A stretch of 20,082 nucleotides of DNA from Chitinophagaceae bacterium (GTDB lineage: Bacteria; Bacteroidota; Bacteroidia; Chitinophagales; Chitinophagaceae), in contig DMPB01000056.1 of NCBI GenBank assembly GCA_003456175.1, positions 1 through 20,082 of the forward strand, read 5' to 3'. Position 1 is the first letter of the stretch. The number at the start of each line of letters is the position of its first letter. The notes beneath the pieces were generated by a model. It was not told where the DNA came from. It saw only the letters and a list, made by a program, of their open reading frames with translations, and searched no databases. Both the position numbers and the translations under genes were made by a program. This document shows positions 6,401 through 13,833 of the stretch, piece after piece.

Positions 6401-8194
6401 ATGAACTTCGAACAACGTTTATTCGATGCAGTGGACTATCAGCTACAGCAGTTCCCGAAAGCAGATATTTTAGCTGCGAAAGAGGGTAATACCTGGGTTA
6501 AATATAGCACGCAGCAAGTGAAAGATATATCTACAAAATTTGCTGCTGGCTTGCTTGAGTTAGGAGTTGGCCCTAACGATTTTTCTGATGAAGGTTGCGA
6601 TAAAATTGCCATTATCAGTAATAATCGTCCTGAATGGGTTTTCACCGATTTAGCCGTTCAGCAAACAGGTGCTGTTCTAGTACCCATTTATCCTACTACT
6701 GGTCCGCACGAATTGCAATTCATCTTGAACGATGCATTAGTGCAGTACATTTTTGTAGCAAGCGAAGATTTGTTACAAAAAGTGAAATCGGTAGCTGAGT
6801 ACGTTCCATCGCTCAAGAAAATATATACGTTCGATAGAATTGCCGGTGAAGCACATTGGACGGAGGTAAGTGCATTAGCAAATGAGGCTAACATGGCTAC
6901 ATTAGAAACTGTAAAACAATCTATTACAGCCGATCATTTGGCTACGATCATTTACACTTCAGGTACTACTGGTACGCCTAAAGGGGTAATGCTTACGCAT
7001 AAAAATATTGTGAGCAATGTAAAGCTGAGTAAAGAGAGCTTTCCATTCCCTGATGCACCAGAATATAAAGTGCTAAGCTTTTTGCCACTCAATCACATTT
7101 TCGAGAAAACTGTAACCTATATCTACCTTTTCAGTGGTATCAGTATCTACTATGCACAAAGCTTAGATACTATTGGCGACAACCTGAAAGAAGTAAAACC
7201 CGATGGCTTCACAACCGTGCCTCGCTTATTAGAAAAAGTGTTCGAAAAAATTATGGCGAAAGGCCAAGAACTTACAGGTTTTAAGAAGGCTTTATTTGCT
7301 TGGGCGGTACATACTGCAGAACGCTACGATAACTTACAAGATGGAGGCTTCTTCTACAACATAAAATTAGCTATTGCTAATAAACTCATATTTAGCAAGT
7401 GGCGTGAGGCTTTAGGTGGCAACATTCGGTTTATTATTACAGGTGGCGCAGCCTGCCAAGAAAAACTATTACGCATTTTCAATGGTGCTAAAATACCGGT
7501 GTATGAAGGTTATGGTCCCACAGAAAATAGTCCGGTTATTTGTGTGAACCGTCAAACCACTGGTGGTACCAAGTTCGGCACTGTAGGCTTACCCATCAAT
7601 GGTATTGAAGTGAAAATTGCAGAAGATGGTGAAATTCTCACTACAGGCCCAAGTGTTATGAAAGGTTATTACAAACGCCCCGATTTAACGGCCGAAACAG
7701 TAATTGATGGCTGGCTGCATACTGGCGATATTGGTATTTGGGAAGATGGTAAATATCTACGCATTACCGACCGCAAAAAAGAACTCTTTAAAACAAGTGG
7801 CGGCAAATATGTTGCACCGCAACCTATTGAGAATAAGTTAAAAGAAAGCTTGCTCATAGAACAAGCGATGATTGTTGGTGCAAGCCGCAAATTTGTTGGC
7901 GCACTCATAGTACCTAGTGCCACAGGTGTTGCTAATTGGATGAAGCTGCATCACTTAGAGTTCACCACCATTGAGGCTGCTATTAAGCACCCTAAAGTGT
8001 TAGAAAAATTTGAGCACATTGTGCAAGAGAACAATCAATTTTTTAACCAAGTAGAACAAGTGAAAAAATTTGAATTATTACCTGCTGAGTGGAGCATTCA
8101 AACAGGCGAAATGACACCCAAGATGAGTGTTAAACGCAAGGTTGTACTTGAAAAATATGCCGATGCGATTGAACGTATTTACGCAGGTTCGTAA
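6401..8194 (+). CDS. Long-chain fatty acid--CoA ligase (AMP-forming)
   Basis: Activates fatty acids to acyl-CoA through an acyl-AMP intermediate, at the cytoplasmic side of the membrane. The 597-residue length fits the FadD15/FAA1-type branch. Visible motifs are the P-loop IIYTSGTTGTPKGVMLTHKN (Y185-G191 core), FLPLNHIFEK, the motif YEGYGPTENSPVICVN, GWLHTGDIG (D443, ATP ribose contact) and ITDRKKELFKTSGGKYVAPQPIEN, followed by the flexible C-terminal domain. The start at 6401 gives MNFEQRLFDAVDYQLQQFPK, normal for the family; the frame is open further upstream, but that stretch overlaps the thioredoxin-fold gene. It is separated from that gene by 64 bases with no clear signal. The nearby dehydrogenase suggests fatty-acid degradation or remodelling capacity. 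Confidence 0.95.
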   Translation: MNFEQRLFDAVDYQLQQFPKADILAAKEGNTWVKYSTQQVKDISTKFAAGLLELGVGPNDFSDEGCDKIAIISNNRPEWVFTDLAVQQTGAVLVPIYPTTGPHELQFILNDALVQYIFVASEDLLQKVKSVAEYVPSLKKIYTFDRIAGEAHWTEVSALANEANMATLETVKQSITADHLATIIYTSGTTGTPKGVMLTHKNIVSNVKLSKESFPFPDAPEYKVLSFLPLNHIFEKTVTYIYLFSGISIYYAQSLDTIGDNLKEVKPDGFTTVPRLLEKVFEKIMAKGQELTGFKKALFAWAVHTAERYDNLQDGGFFYNIKLAIANKLIFSKWREALGGNIRFIITGGAACQEKLLRIFNGAKIPVYEGYGPTENSPVICVNRQTTGGTKFGTVGLPINGIEVKIAEDGEILTTGPSVMKGYYKRPDLTAETVIDGWLHTGDIGIWEDGKYLRITDRKKELFKTSGGKYVAPQPIENKLKESLLIEQAMIVGASRKFVGALIVPSATGVANWMKLHHLEFTTIEAAIKHPKVLEKFEHIVQENNQFFNQVEQVKKFELLPAEWSIQTGEMTPKMSVKRKVVLEKYADAIERIYAGS

Positions 8195-8203
8195 TACATT
8201 TTT

Positions 8204-8216
8204 ACCTTACGGTAAA
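8204..8216 (+). repeat. Interspersed 13-mer, copy 5
   Basis: Exact copy 9 bases after the acyl-CoA ligase stop, inside the fully symmetric 16-mer at 8201-8216. The 17 bases 8204-8220 are identical to the minus-strand copy at 11983-11999. Confidence 0.9.
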
Positions 8217-8230
8217 TAAGCAATATTTCC

Positions 8231-8274
8231 TACATAAAGATGGCAGTACGCAAGCGTACTGCCATCTTTATGTA
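8231..8274. terminator. Long hairpin between convergent genes (probable bidirectional terminator)
   Basis: Two exactly complementary 21-base arms (8231-8251 and 8254-8274), stem TACATAAAGATGGCAGTACG and its complement around a tight CAAG turn. It lies between the acyl-CoA ligase (+) and the acyltransferase (-). There is no long T-tract, so intrinsic termination is likely but not certain. Confidence 0.7.
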
Positions 8275-8297
8275 TACAAGCTTGTGCATACCACTAA

Positions 8298-9356
8298 CTA
8301 AATAATTGTTCGAATGAACTTTATTCGTCTGAGCAGATGCGACACCCCTAAAGCGCTTGCAATACTCAATACGGTTACAAGTGCAAATTTTAGCGTGCCA
8401 TTCATAGCAACTCCAACGAATGCCATTTGCCAAGCAATTACAATAAGCAGGTGGAATAAATAAATACCATACGCATTTTCTGAAAGCAAGCGTATCCATC
8501 GATGGGTGCTATTGCACCATTTTTTGAATACGGCCATTAATCCTACACTAATTCCTACACACATACAAGCTTCTAATAGTGCTTCACTTAGTACATGCTG
8601 TGGCAGCCAAGCAGGTTGCAACAATAATAGCAATGTGGCCACAAGTGCAAGTGCACCATACATAATAGCCATATAGCCCTGCAAGTACGCTAACCATTGC
8701 TGCCGATAAAAAATAGTGCCCAACCAAAACATACTTAAGTATTGCGGTATGTGGCTTACTTCAACTGGTACTAACCATGTGCGCCACACATCAATAGCGT
8801 AATACTCACGTGCAAAAGCTGTAACAACAGCTAATAAAATAATGTACACAAATGGATACCACACACGAAACTTGTATTGTGGCAACTTATTTGTTACTGC
8901 ATTTACCGTAAGGTATAAAAAAGTGTACACCAATAAAGATGCTACAAACCAAAGATGCCCAAAAGCCAATGGTGGCTTGTTATAATATAAATCAATAAAA
9001 AAATAAAACAACGATTGCTGCTTATCAGATAACGCATAGTGTAATGGCAAAAAAATGGCGAAACAAAAAAAGAGTAACGGAATACCCAATCGTTTGAGTC
9101 TGTCGGCCATAAAAGCTTGTACATTTTTTCGTTCTAGTGTGAACATCATAAAATAACCGGAAATAAAAAAATACAACCCCATCATGTAAGCAGCATTGAT
9201 AAAAAAGAACGGCTTTAAAAAGTCGGCTTTATTCATATCGTTCACCAACCAAACACCACCTGTTGCACCATAAGCCTGCCCTGCATGATGTGCAACCACC
9301 ATACAAGTCAAAAGCACTTTTACATTATCGATATAATAAATACGATTCGGTTTCAT
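8298..9356 (-). CDS. Acyltransferase family 3 membrane protein (OafA/YrhL type)
   Basis: A 352-residue polytopic membrane protein with about ten hydrophobic segments. The N-terminus RIYYIDNVKVLLTCMVVAHHAGQAYG has the family's first helix ending in a histidine pair (H23, H24) thought to be catalytic. Further signatures are the FFISGYFM segment and LSENAYGIYLFHLLIVIAWQ near the C-terminus. Members O-acetylate or otherwise acylate glycans and lipids at the cytoplasmic membrane using acyl-CoA. The substrate is not readable here. It is encoded just downstream of the LytTR regulator (55-base gap containing a 13-mer copy), so it may be part of that operon. A copy of the 13-mer (8902-8914) reads LTVNA in frame. 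Confidence 0.9.
   Translation of the reverse strand: MKPNRIYYIDNVKVLLTCMVVAHHAGQAYGATGGVWLVNDMNKADFLKPFFFINAAYMMGLYFFISGYFMMFTLERKNVQAFMADRLKRLGIPLLFFCFAIFLPLHYALSDKQQSLFYFFIDLYYNKPPLAFGHLWFVASLLVYTFLYLTVNAVTNKLPQYKFRVWYPFVYIILLAVVTAFAREYYAIDVWRTWLVPVEVSHIPQYLSMFWLGTIFYRQQWLAYLQGYMAIMYGALALVATLLLLLQPAWLPQHVLSEALLEACMCVGISVGLMAVFKKWCNSTHRWIRLLSENAYGIYLFHLLIVIAWQMAFVGVAMNGTLKFALVTVLSIASALGVSHLLRRIKFIRTII
8902..8914 (-). repeat. Interspersed 13-mer, copy 6 (inside acyltransferase)
   Basis: Exact copy, minus orientation, same strand as the gene, read as L-T-V-N-A. Confidence 0.9.
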
Positions 9357-9387
9357 AGCACTTAGTTAATAGTTGATAATAGCACGA

Positions 9388-9400
9388 ACCTTACGGTAAA
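9388..9400 (+). repeat. Interspersed 13-mer, copy 7
   Basis: Exact copy in the 55-base gap between the LytTR regulator and the acyltransferase. Confidence 0.9.
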
Positions 9401-9411
9401 GGTGTATGCAT

Positions 9412-10170
9412 TTATGAATCGAGCCAGAGTTTAAACTCAGTAATACGATCTTTACTTACGGCAATAATACCTTCTGCAGGTGCAGGCTGCAACAACACTG
9501 TAATGTTACGCCCAGCATGGCTTTCAATTTTTTCTATACCTGCATGATTGATGATATAATTGCGGTTAACTCGAAAAAAACTTGATGGCGATAGTAATAA
9601 ATAAAGGCTGTCTAGGCTTTCTTGATAGGGGTACTTTTTTCCATCTAAGGTTACTAAATAGGTGGTTCTGTTGCTGAAATAGAAATATGCAATTTGCTGT
9701 ACCGGAATCGATACAATACGACTGCCTAAGGTTATTGCAAAACGCTCTTTATAGGTATTCGTTTTTGTAGTAAGCTGTTGTATTACTTCTTTTAGCTGAT
9801 AACTGTAGTTCACTTGCGCAGCACTACGAAATTTTTGTAAAGCTTGCTGTAACTCGTCTTCATCGCAAGGCTTCAGCAAATAATCGATACCGTTTGCTTT
9901 AAATGCTCTAATGGCATAAGCATCGTAAGCTGTAATAAAAATCACTGGCTTTTGCCATTGAATTTTTTCGAAGATGGAGAAAGATAACCCGTCTTCTAAA
10001 TGAATATCTGCCAGTATTAAATCGGGGTTCAGTATCGGTAGTTGTTGTACAGCATCGGCAATGTTTTCAATGATACCCACTACCGTTACATCTTTAGCAA
10101 CGTCGGCCAATAACGTTACTAAAAATTCGGCTGCATACTTTTCGTCTTCAATTATTACAGCGGTAATCAT
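9412..10170 (-). CDS. LytTR-family response regulator (LytR/AlgR type)
   Basis: 252 residues. Residues 1-120 form a receiver domain with the acidic pocket E8/D9, phospho-acceptor D55 in LILADIHLEDG, T80 in FITAYDAYAIRAF, and K100 in YLLKP. Residues 150-250 form a LytTR DNA-binding domain: ITLGSRIVSIPVQQIAYF, the TYLVTLDGKKYPYQESL strands, FFRVNRNYIINHAGIEKIE, and the terminal beta element. These regulators bind imperfect direct repeats upstream of surface, exopolysaccharide or membrane-protein genes. The gene overlaps the upstream histidine-kinase gene by 4 bases, so the two form a cognate pair. Its targets are unknown; the downstream acyltransferase is a plausible one by position only. Confidence 0.94.
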   Translation of the reverse strand: MITAVIIEDEKYAAEFLVTLLADVAKDVTVVGIIENIADAVQQLPILNPDLILADIHLEDGLSFSIFEKIQWQKPVIFITAYDAYAIRAFKANGIDYLLKPCDEDELQQALQKFRSAAQVNYSYQLKEVIQQLTTKTNTYKERFAITLGSRIVSIPVQQIAYFYFSNRTTYLVTLDGKKYPYQESLDSLYLLLSPSSFFRVNRNYIINHAGIEKIESHAGRNITVLLQPAPAEGIIAVSKDRITEFKLWLDS

Positions 10171-11207
10171 GCGATATCATTTTTACGCAAGGCAATTTTT
10201 ACAAAAAAATATCCATCGGCAACAAACTTCTCGGGCATGGTTGCTTCTAAGTATTTGTATCTACTTTCTATATTAAACCAACCAACGCCTAAACTATCTT
10301 GCTGTTCAGCGGTTGGCTGTAGGTTATTACGAACAATCAAAAAACCATCTTGTAAATAAATATCTATATGTAGTGGCTTAGCTTTAGAACTAGTGTTGTG
10401 TTTTATTACGTTTTCAATAATAGGTTGCAGTATAAAATCGGGCAGTAAGCAACGATCTAAGCAAGCTTCGTCAATCGTAATATTATACAGTAACTTATCT
10501 TCAAACCTAATACTCAACATATATAAATACGATTGAATTGTTTTTAACTCTGTACGCAACGTAACCCATCCTGCATTTTCTGTTTCTAATACCTTACGGT
10601 AAAAGGATGCCATGCTTTTAGTAAATGCTTGTGCCAACGTAGGATTGGTTTTTATGGTAGATACAATAATGTTGAGATTGTTGAATAAAAAATGTGGATT
10701 TAGCTGTTGCCGCAACATTTGTAGCTGTGCTTCCATAAACGATTTTTCTGCCAAATGTTTTGCATCTTTTTCTTGATGATACAACTTGTATAAACGTACG
10801 CCCATAATAAGCATAAACACCAAAGCGTTCACCAAAAAAAAGTATAAGAAAATAAATCGAGTTTGGTCGCTAGGTTTAAAGCGTACTTGAAAGTTACCAC
10901 TTACAACTATTAGTATGATAACACTAATTACTAGCAACAGTATAAAACAAATGATTTGAAATATCACAAAACCTGCAATTACCCATTTGGTATCAAAAAC
11001 CGACTGCCGTAATTGCTTGCTAGCAAGTTGTATCAACCATTTGAGCGTATATACGATAATCAGTAAATACACCCAAGTTGTAAAGGCTTCACCAATATAA
11101 TTTTCATTTACCCGCAAGGGTGTTCCATGTATTACTAATTCTTGCAATGCTGCAAGCACCAATGCCAAAGGCAATAATATAATGGCGTATTTCAGAAAGT
11201 GTTTCAT
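10167..11207 (-). CDS. LytS-type sensor histidine kinase
   Basis: 346 residues. Four membrane segments lie at about 7-26, 42-60, 75-102 and 117-137, with almost no extracytoplasmic loop, suggesting sensing within or at the membrane. The cytoplasmic part is a His_kinase (PF06580-type) module: QLQMLRQQLNPHFLFNNLNI with phospho-acceptor H172, then the N-box ILQPIIENVIKHN, and a G-box-like SLGVGWFNIESRYKYL. The classical G-x-G lid is reduced, as is common for this family in Bacteroidota. The stop overlaps the start of the LytTR regulator gene (TCAT, 10167-10170), a strong sign of co-translation. A 13-mer copy lies within the gene (10591-10603), read as FYRKV. Confidence 0.93.
   Translation of the reverse strand: MKHFLKYAIILLPLALVLAALQELVIHGTPLRVNENYIGEAFTTWVYLLIIVYTLKWLIQLASKQLRQSVFDTKWVIAGFVIFQIICFILLLVISVIILIVVSGNFQVRFKPSDQTRFIFLYFFLVNALVFMLIMGVRLYKLYHQEKDAKHLAEKSFMEAQLQMLRQQLNPHFLFNNLNIIVSTIKTNPTLAQAFTKSMASFYRKVLETENAGWVTLRTELKTIQSYLYMLSIRFEDKLLYNITIDEACLDRCLLPDFILQPIIENVIKHNTSSKAKPLHIDIYLQDGFLIVRNNLQPTAEQQDSLGVGWFNIESRYKYLEATMPEKFVADGYFFVKIALRKNDIA
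10591..10603 (+). repeat. Interspersed 13-mer, copy 8 (inside histidine kinase, antisense)
   Basis: Exact copy in the kinase gene but opposite to its coding strand, read as FYRKV in the protein. It shows that the motif is not tied to one coding frame. Confidence 0.9.
11107..11121 (-). repeat. Degenerate repeat-like palindrome
   Basis: TTTACCCGCAAGGGT in the kinase gene: ACCC/GGGT arms around GCAA. It is a looser relative of the 13-mer and could be coincidental. Confidence 0.3.
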
Positions 11208-11216
11208 AAGCAGTAA

Positions 11217-11241
11217 CTACCACACTTTTGAAGTGTGGTAG
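11217..11241. other. 11-bp stem hairpin between barrel protein and kinase
   Basis: CTACCACACTT (11217-11227), loop TTG, and exact complement (11231-11241). It lies 61 bases after the barrel-protein stop and 9 bases before the kinase start. It may terminate the barrel-protein transcript or sit in the kinase leader. There is no T-tract. Confidence 0.6.
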
Positions 11242-11302
11242 CACATTACAGTTAGGTATACTACAAGTTACTATTTTAAATTGATTCGGTTTTTAGCTGA
11301 TA

Positions 11303-11872
11303 CTAAAAACCACCAAAAACAAGTGCCATACCTATACTTGCACCATTATAATTACTGCGATTGTAATAAGTGCTTTTGGTATTACCAGTAAGGCGATAGC
11401 TAGCATAGCCTTGTAGTTGCATAAATGCAGTAAGCTTAGCATTAACGCCTATACGAGGCTGAAAAACATAAGTAATATTACCATCTCTTCTAGTGTTAGC
11501 TTTATTGGTACTTACAAGTTTATTCTCTTGCCAGCCCATAGCACTCGTTAGCCCTACAGAAAACTGATACCATTGTGTAGATGGCATACGATACTCTGTA
11601 TACAAGCCATAGTAGTTGAACGACATACTTTGGTTGCTACCATTAACTTTATGCCTGAAAAGTACGTTAGCACCTGAAGCACCTATTAAAAAGCGATGGT
11701 TTAAAAGTACACCACCATAACCACCAATATTTAGGGCTGGCTTACCATTAATGTAAGTAAGTTCTACTAGCCCACCACCATAACCATTAACGGCTGTTTT
11801 TTTAGTGGCCTGTGCTTGTGCAAATGTTTGAGCAGCGAATAATACCGCTGCGGCAAATAAGATTTTTTTCAT
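11303..11872 (-). CDS. Small secreted beta-barrel-like protein, function unknown
   Basis: 189 residues from the ATG at 11872. The first 22 residues (MKKILFAAAVLFAAQTFAQA) are a clear Sec signal peptide. The mature part alternates hydrophobic and polar residues in aromatic-rich strands, such as GGLVELTYING, FNYYGLYTEYR, WYQFSVGLTS, YVFQPRIGVNAKL and LQGYASYRLTG, and ends with a strand and terminal Phe (MALVFGGF). That end is typical of an outer-membrane barrel recognised by the Bam machinery. I recognise no specific family. An ATG 14 codons upstream (11914) would place the start inside a 9-bp inverted repeat and add a charged stretch before the signal peptide, so it is rejected. Upstream is a possible operator (11885-11915). 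Confidence 0.75.
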   Translation of the reverse strand: MKKILFAAAVLFAAQTFAQAQATKKTAVNGYGGGLVELTYINGKPALNIGGYGGVLLNHRFLIGASGANVLFRHKVNGSNQSMSFNYYGLYTEYRMPSTQWYQFSVGLTSAMGWQENKLVSTNKANTRRDGNITYVFQPRIGVNAKLTAFMQLQGYASYRLTGNTKSTYYNRSNYNGASIGMALVFGGF

Positions 11873-11884
11873 GATTGCTTGTGT

Positions 11885-11915
11885 TTTGATGTTTTTAATA
11901 TGTTTCAACATCAAA
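11885..11915. promoter_or_regulatory. 9-bp inverted repeat upstream of the barrel-protein gene
   Basis: TTTGATGTT (11885-11893) and AACATCAAA (11907-11915), separated by 13 bases. The arms are exact complements. It lies 13-43 bases before the start codon, a good place for a dimeric regulator site or a leader hairpin. Confidence 0.5.
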
Positions 11916-11986
11916 GCAACTACAAGGTGCAGGCAACTATATTAGCAATATGCTTGAGTGACTATAATTACTGTTTGAATGACTTA

Positions 11987-11999
11987 TTTACCGTAAGGT
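11987..11999 (-). repeat. Interspersed 13-mer, copy 9
   Basis: Exact copy in the gap between the dioxygenase stop and the barrel-protein gene. The 17-base context on the minus strand (ACCTTACGGTAAATAAG) is identical to that at 8204-8220. Confidence 0.9.
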
Positions 12000-12010
12000 A
12001 CAGGGCAGCA

Positions 12011-12895
12011 TCAACCAATTTGAACCGATGTCATGGTTAACGAACCGCCTACAGCTTGGTCGTTAAAGAATGTAATTGCATCTTTTTTAGTTTGTAAGCC
12101 TAGGGTGTACAGCAAAGGCAAGTAATGTTCTGGCGTTGGTATTGCTAATTGTGCAGCCTTGCCTAATTGATTGTAGTGAATAAGTTGCTGGTGCTGCTGC
12201 GTTTCAATTAACCGTTTGAACGTTTCGTTGATTTCAAGCGCCCAATCGTAGCCATAGCCGGTGTTTTGTAGTTGATCCCATGCTACCATGCGCAGGTTGT
12301 GTACCATGTTACCACTTCCAATAATAAGCACACCTTTTTGCCGAAGTGGTTGTAATGCCTTTGCAATATTGTAGTGCGACTGTGGCGATTGTTTATAATC
12401 GATACTCAATTGTAATACCGGAATGTTAGCTTGCGGATACATGTGCCGCACTATCGTCCATGTACCATGATCAAGCCCCCATTCATGGTCTAAAGTTGCC
12501 TGTATAGGTTGTAACAATGCTGCTGTTTCGGCAGCTAGTTGTGGATTGCCTGGTGCAGGATACTGTACATCGAACAATGCTTGCGGAAAGCCTCCAAAAT
12601 CGTGTATGGTAGCAGGTTGCTCCATAGCAGTAATGCGGGTACCTGCTGTGTACCAATGTGCCGATACTACCAATACTGCCGATGGTTGCGGTATGGTGGT
12701 ACCCAACTGCTTCCATTGTTGCGAAAACATATTATGCTCAATACCATTCATAGGCGAACCATGGCCAATAAATAATACAGGCATGGTAGTGCTTTGCTGT
12801 GGTAGTGCATCGGCTAGTTGCGCTAACGTGTGTAATGTGCCTGTACCTGCTGTAGCCATAAATAGCGATTTTAAAAATTGCTTTCGTTGCATCAT
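12011..12895 (-). CDS. Extradiol ring-opening dioxygenase, DODA/LigB type
   Basis: 294 residues, related to E. coli YgiD (4,5-DOPA dioxygenase) and plant DODA. These enzymes bind a metal with histidines and cleave catechols next to a hydroxyl group. Visible ligand and active-site positions are H45 in FIGHGSPMN, H80 in VVSAHWY, H143 in LDHGTW and H199 in IGSGNMVHNLR. The C-terminal TPEHYLPLLYTLG is also family-typical. The N-terminus has an extra ~35 residues (RKQFLKSLFMATAGTGTLHTLAQ) that look like an export signal with an RK pair in place of the Tat twin arginine. A periplasmic location is therefore possible but unproven. The physiological substrate is unknown. The start may be 12895 or the next codon, also ATG. 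Confidence 0.88.
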   Translation of the reverse strand: MMQRKQFLKSLFMATAGTGTLHTLAQLADALPQQSTTMPVLFIGHGSPMNGIEHNMFSQQWKQLGTTIPQPSAVLVVSAHWYTAGTRITAMEQPATIHDFGGFPQALFDVQYPAPGNPQLAAETAALLQPIQATLDHEWGLDHGTWTIVRHMYPQANIPVLQLSIDYKQSPQSHYNIAKALQPLRQKGVLIIGSGNMVHNLRMVAWDQLQNTGYGYDWALEINETFKRLIETQQHQQLIHYNQLGKAAQLAIPTPEHYLPLLYTLGLQTKKDAITFFNDQAVGGSLTMTSVQIG

Positions 12896-12905
12896 AAAGT
12901 TGTAA

Positions 12906-12913
12906 CAAAACTA
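12906..12913 (-). promoter_or_regulatory. Candidate -7 element (TAGTTTTG) for the dioxygenase
   Basis: Exact TAnnTTTG match on the minus strand, 10 bases before the ATG at 12895. The leader would be very short, and no -33 TTG is seen. Confidence 0.35.
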
Positions 12914-12957
12914 ACCTGCTATACATACTTACTACTTGATATAGGATAGGAAATACA

Positions 12958-13458
12958 GTGTTGTATTTTCGCATAAAAAAGTTGCGCTATTATATTTTGT
13001 TTTTCGCAGTGTTACTGCTGTACAGCTTTCAACCTAAAACAACCACTATTATTGGCCGTATTGTAGCCGTAAAAGATGGCGATACGTACGAGCTACTAAC
13101 ACCTCAACGCACGTTAATAAAAGTGCGACTTGCACATATAGATTGCCCTGAAAAAAACCAACCTTACGGTAAAAGTGCCAAGCACTTTGCAGCAAGTATA
13201 TGCTTTGGCAAAACTGTAACGCTAATTAGTAATAACAAGCAAGACAGATATCAACGTTATATTGGAGAAATTATAGTGCAACAGCAATCGTTAAACCAAC
13301 TACTCGTAGCGAAAGGTTATGCTTGGCATTTCAAAAAATATTCTAACGATACACTTTATCATCACCTAGAGGAAGCTGCAAGAAAAAAACGCATCGGCCT
13401 ATGGGCCGATGCACATCCTATTGCTCCTTGGCTATGGCGTAAAGGCATACGTAATTAG
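12958..13458 (+). CDS. Membrane-anchored or exported thermonuclease-family (SNase-like) nuclease
   Basis: 166 residues. The N-terminus (KKLRYYILFFAVLLLYSF) is a signal anchor or uncleaved signal peptide. The OB-fold nuclease domain follows, with the SNase catalytic set: D40/D42/T43 in VKDGDTYELL, R57, D62 and E65 in VRLAHIDCPE, and R100 in DRYQRYIGEI, matching R35, D40, E43 and R87 of staphylococcal nuclease. Such enzymes cut DNA and RNA with Ca2+ outside the cytoplasm. No in-frame ATG precedes the domain. The start must be the GTG at 12958 or the TTG at 12961, an unusual choice next to otherwise ATG-started genes. A 13-mer copy (13161-13173) encodes PYGK within the family-conserved NQPYGKSA stretch. 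Confidence 0.88.
   Translation: MLYFRIKKLRYYILFFAVLLLYSFQPKTTTIIGRIVAVKDGDTYELLTPQRTLIKVRLAHIDCPEKNQPYGKSAKHFAASICFGKTVTLISNNKQDRYQRYIGEIIVQQQSLNQLLVAKGYAWHFKKYSNDTLYHHLEEAARKKRIGLWADAHPIAPWLWRKGIRN
13161..13173 (+). repeat. Interspersed 13-mer, copy 10 (inside nuclease)
   Basis: Exact copy in the nuclease gene, read as P-Y-G-K, a different frame from the LTVN copies. P-Y-G is often conserved in this family, so the motif was probably fitted by substitution rather than inserted. Confidence 0.9.
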
Positions 13459-13471
13459 TAGCCGAAGTACA

Positions 13472-13484
13472 TTTACCGTAAGGT
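13472..13484 (-). repeat. Interspersed 13-mer, copy 11 (at convergent gene ends)
   Basis: Exact copy that nearly fills the 25-base gap between the nuclease and SUI1 genes; its last base is the first base of the SUI1 stop codon complement. Confidence 0.9.
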
Positions 13485-13831
13485 TAGCCACCTGCTTTTT
13501 TAGTATTGGTGTAACCCCATTTTTGCAATAGAGCTAATATTTTATCTCTATGATCGCCTTGTATAATTATTTCTCCGTCTTTAGCACTGCCTCCGGTGCC
13601 GCAACTATTTTTTAGTTGCTTGGCCAGCTGTTCAATATCGGCATCGCTGCCTACAAAGCCTGTAATCACAGATACTACCTTGCCACCTCTATGATTTTTT
13701 TCGAGTTGTATGCGTAATTTTTGTTGTGCTGGTGCGAGTGTTTCAACCGCATCATCATCGTTTGATATTTGAAAGTTCGGATCGGTACTGTACACTAAGC
13801 CGCCACTATTGGTTTTGAATTTTTTACTCAT
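13484..13831 (-). CDS. SUI1/eIF1-domain translation factor (YciH family)
   Basis: 115 residues. The SUI1 core covers about 35-112: QKLRIQLEKNHRGGKVVSVITGFVGS, then LAKQLKNSCGTGGSAKDGEIIIQGDHRDKI and LLQKWGYTNTK. The GGK turn, the CGTGGSAKDGEI loop and the QGDHRD segment are hallmarks shared with E. coli YciH and eukaryotic eIF1. Its bacterial role is proposed to be in start-codon selection or stress-related translation control, but is not settled. The basic N-terminus (MSKKFKTNSGGLVYSTDP) is typical of bacterial members. It follows nadC by 2 bases, so it is almost certainly co-transcribed with it. Confidence 0.94.
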   Translation of the reverse strand: MSKKFKTNSGGLVYSTDPNFQISNDDDAVETLAPAQQKLRIQLEKNHRGGKVVSVITGFVGSDADIEQLAKQLKNSCGTGGSAKDGEIIIQGDHRDKILALLQKWGYTNTKKAGG

Positions 13832-13833
13832 AA

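Noticed and set aside
9455..9464. CTTACGGCAA in the LytTR regulator gene as a variant copy
   Set aside because: Too few matching positions and no complementary arm; reasonable chance similarity.
12546..12905. Plus-strand open frame opposite the dioxygenase
   Set aside because: It is fully inside a well-supported gene on the other strand and has cysteine-rich composition typical of antisense frames.
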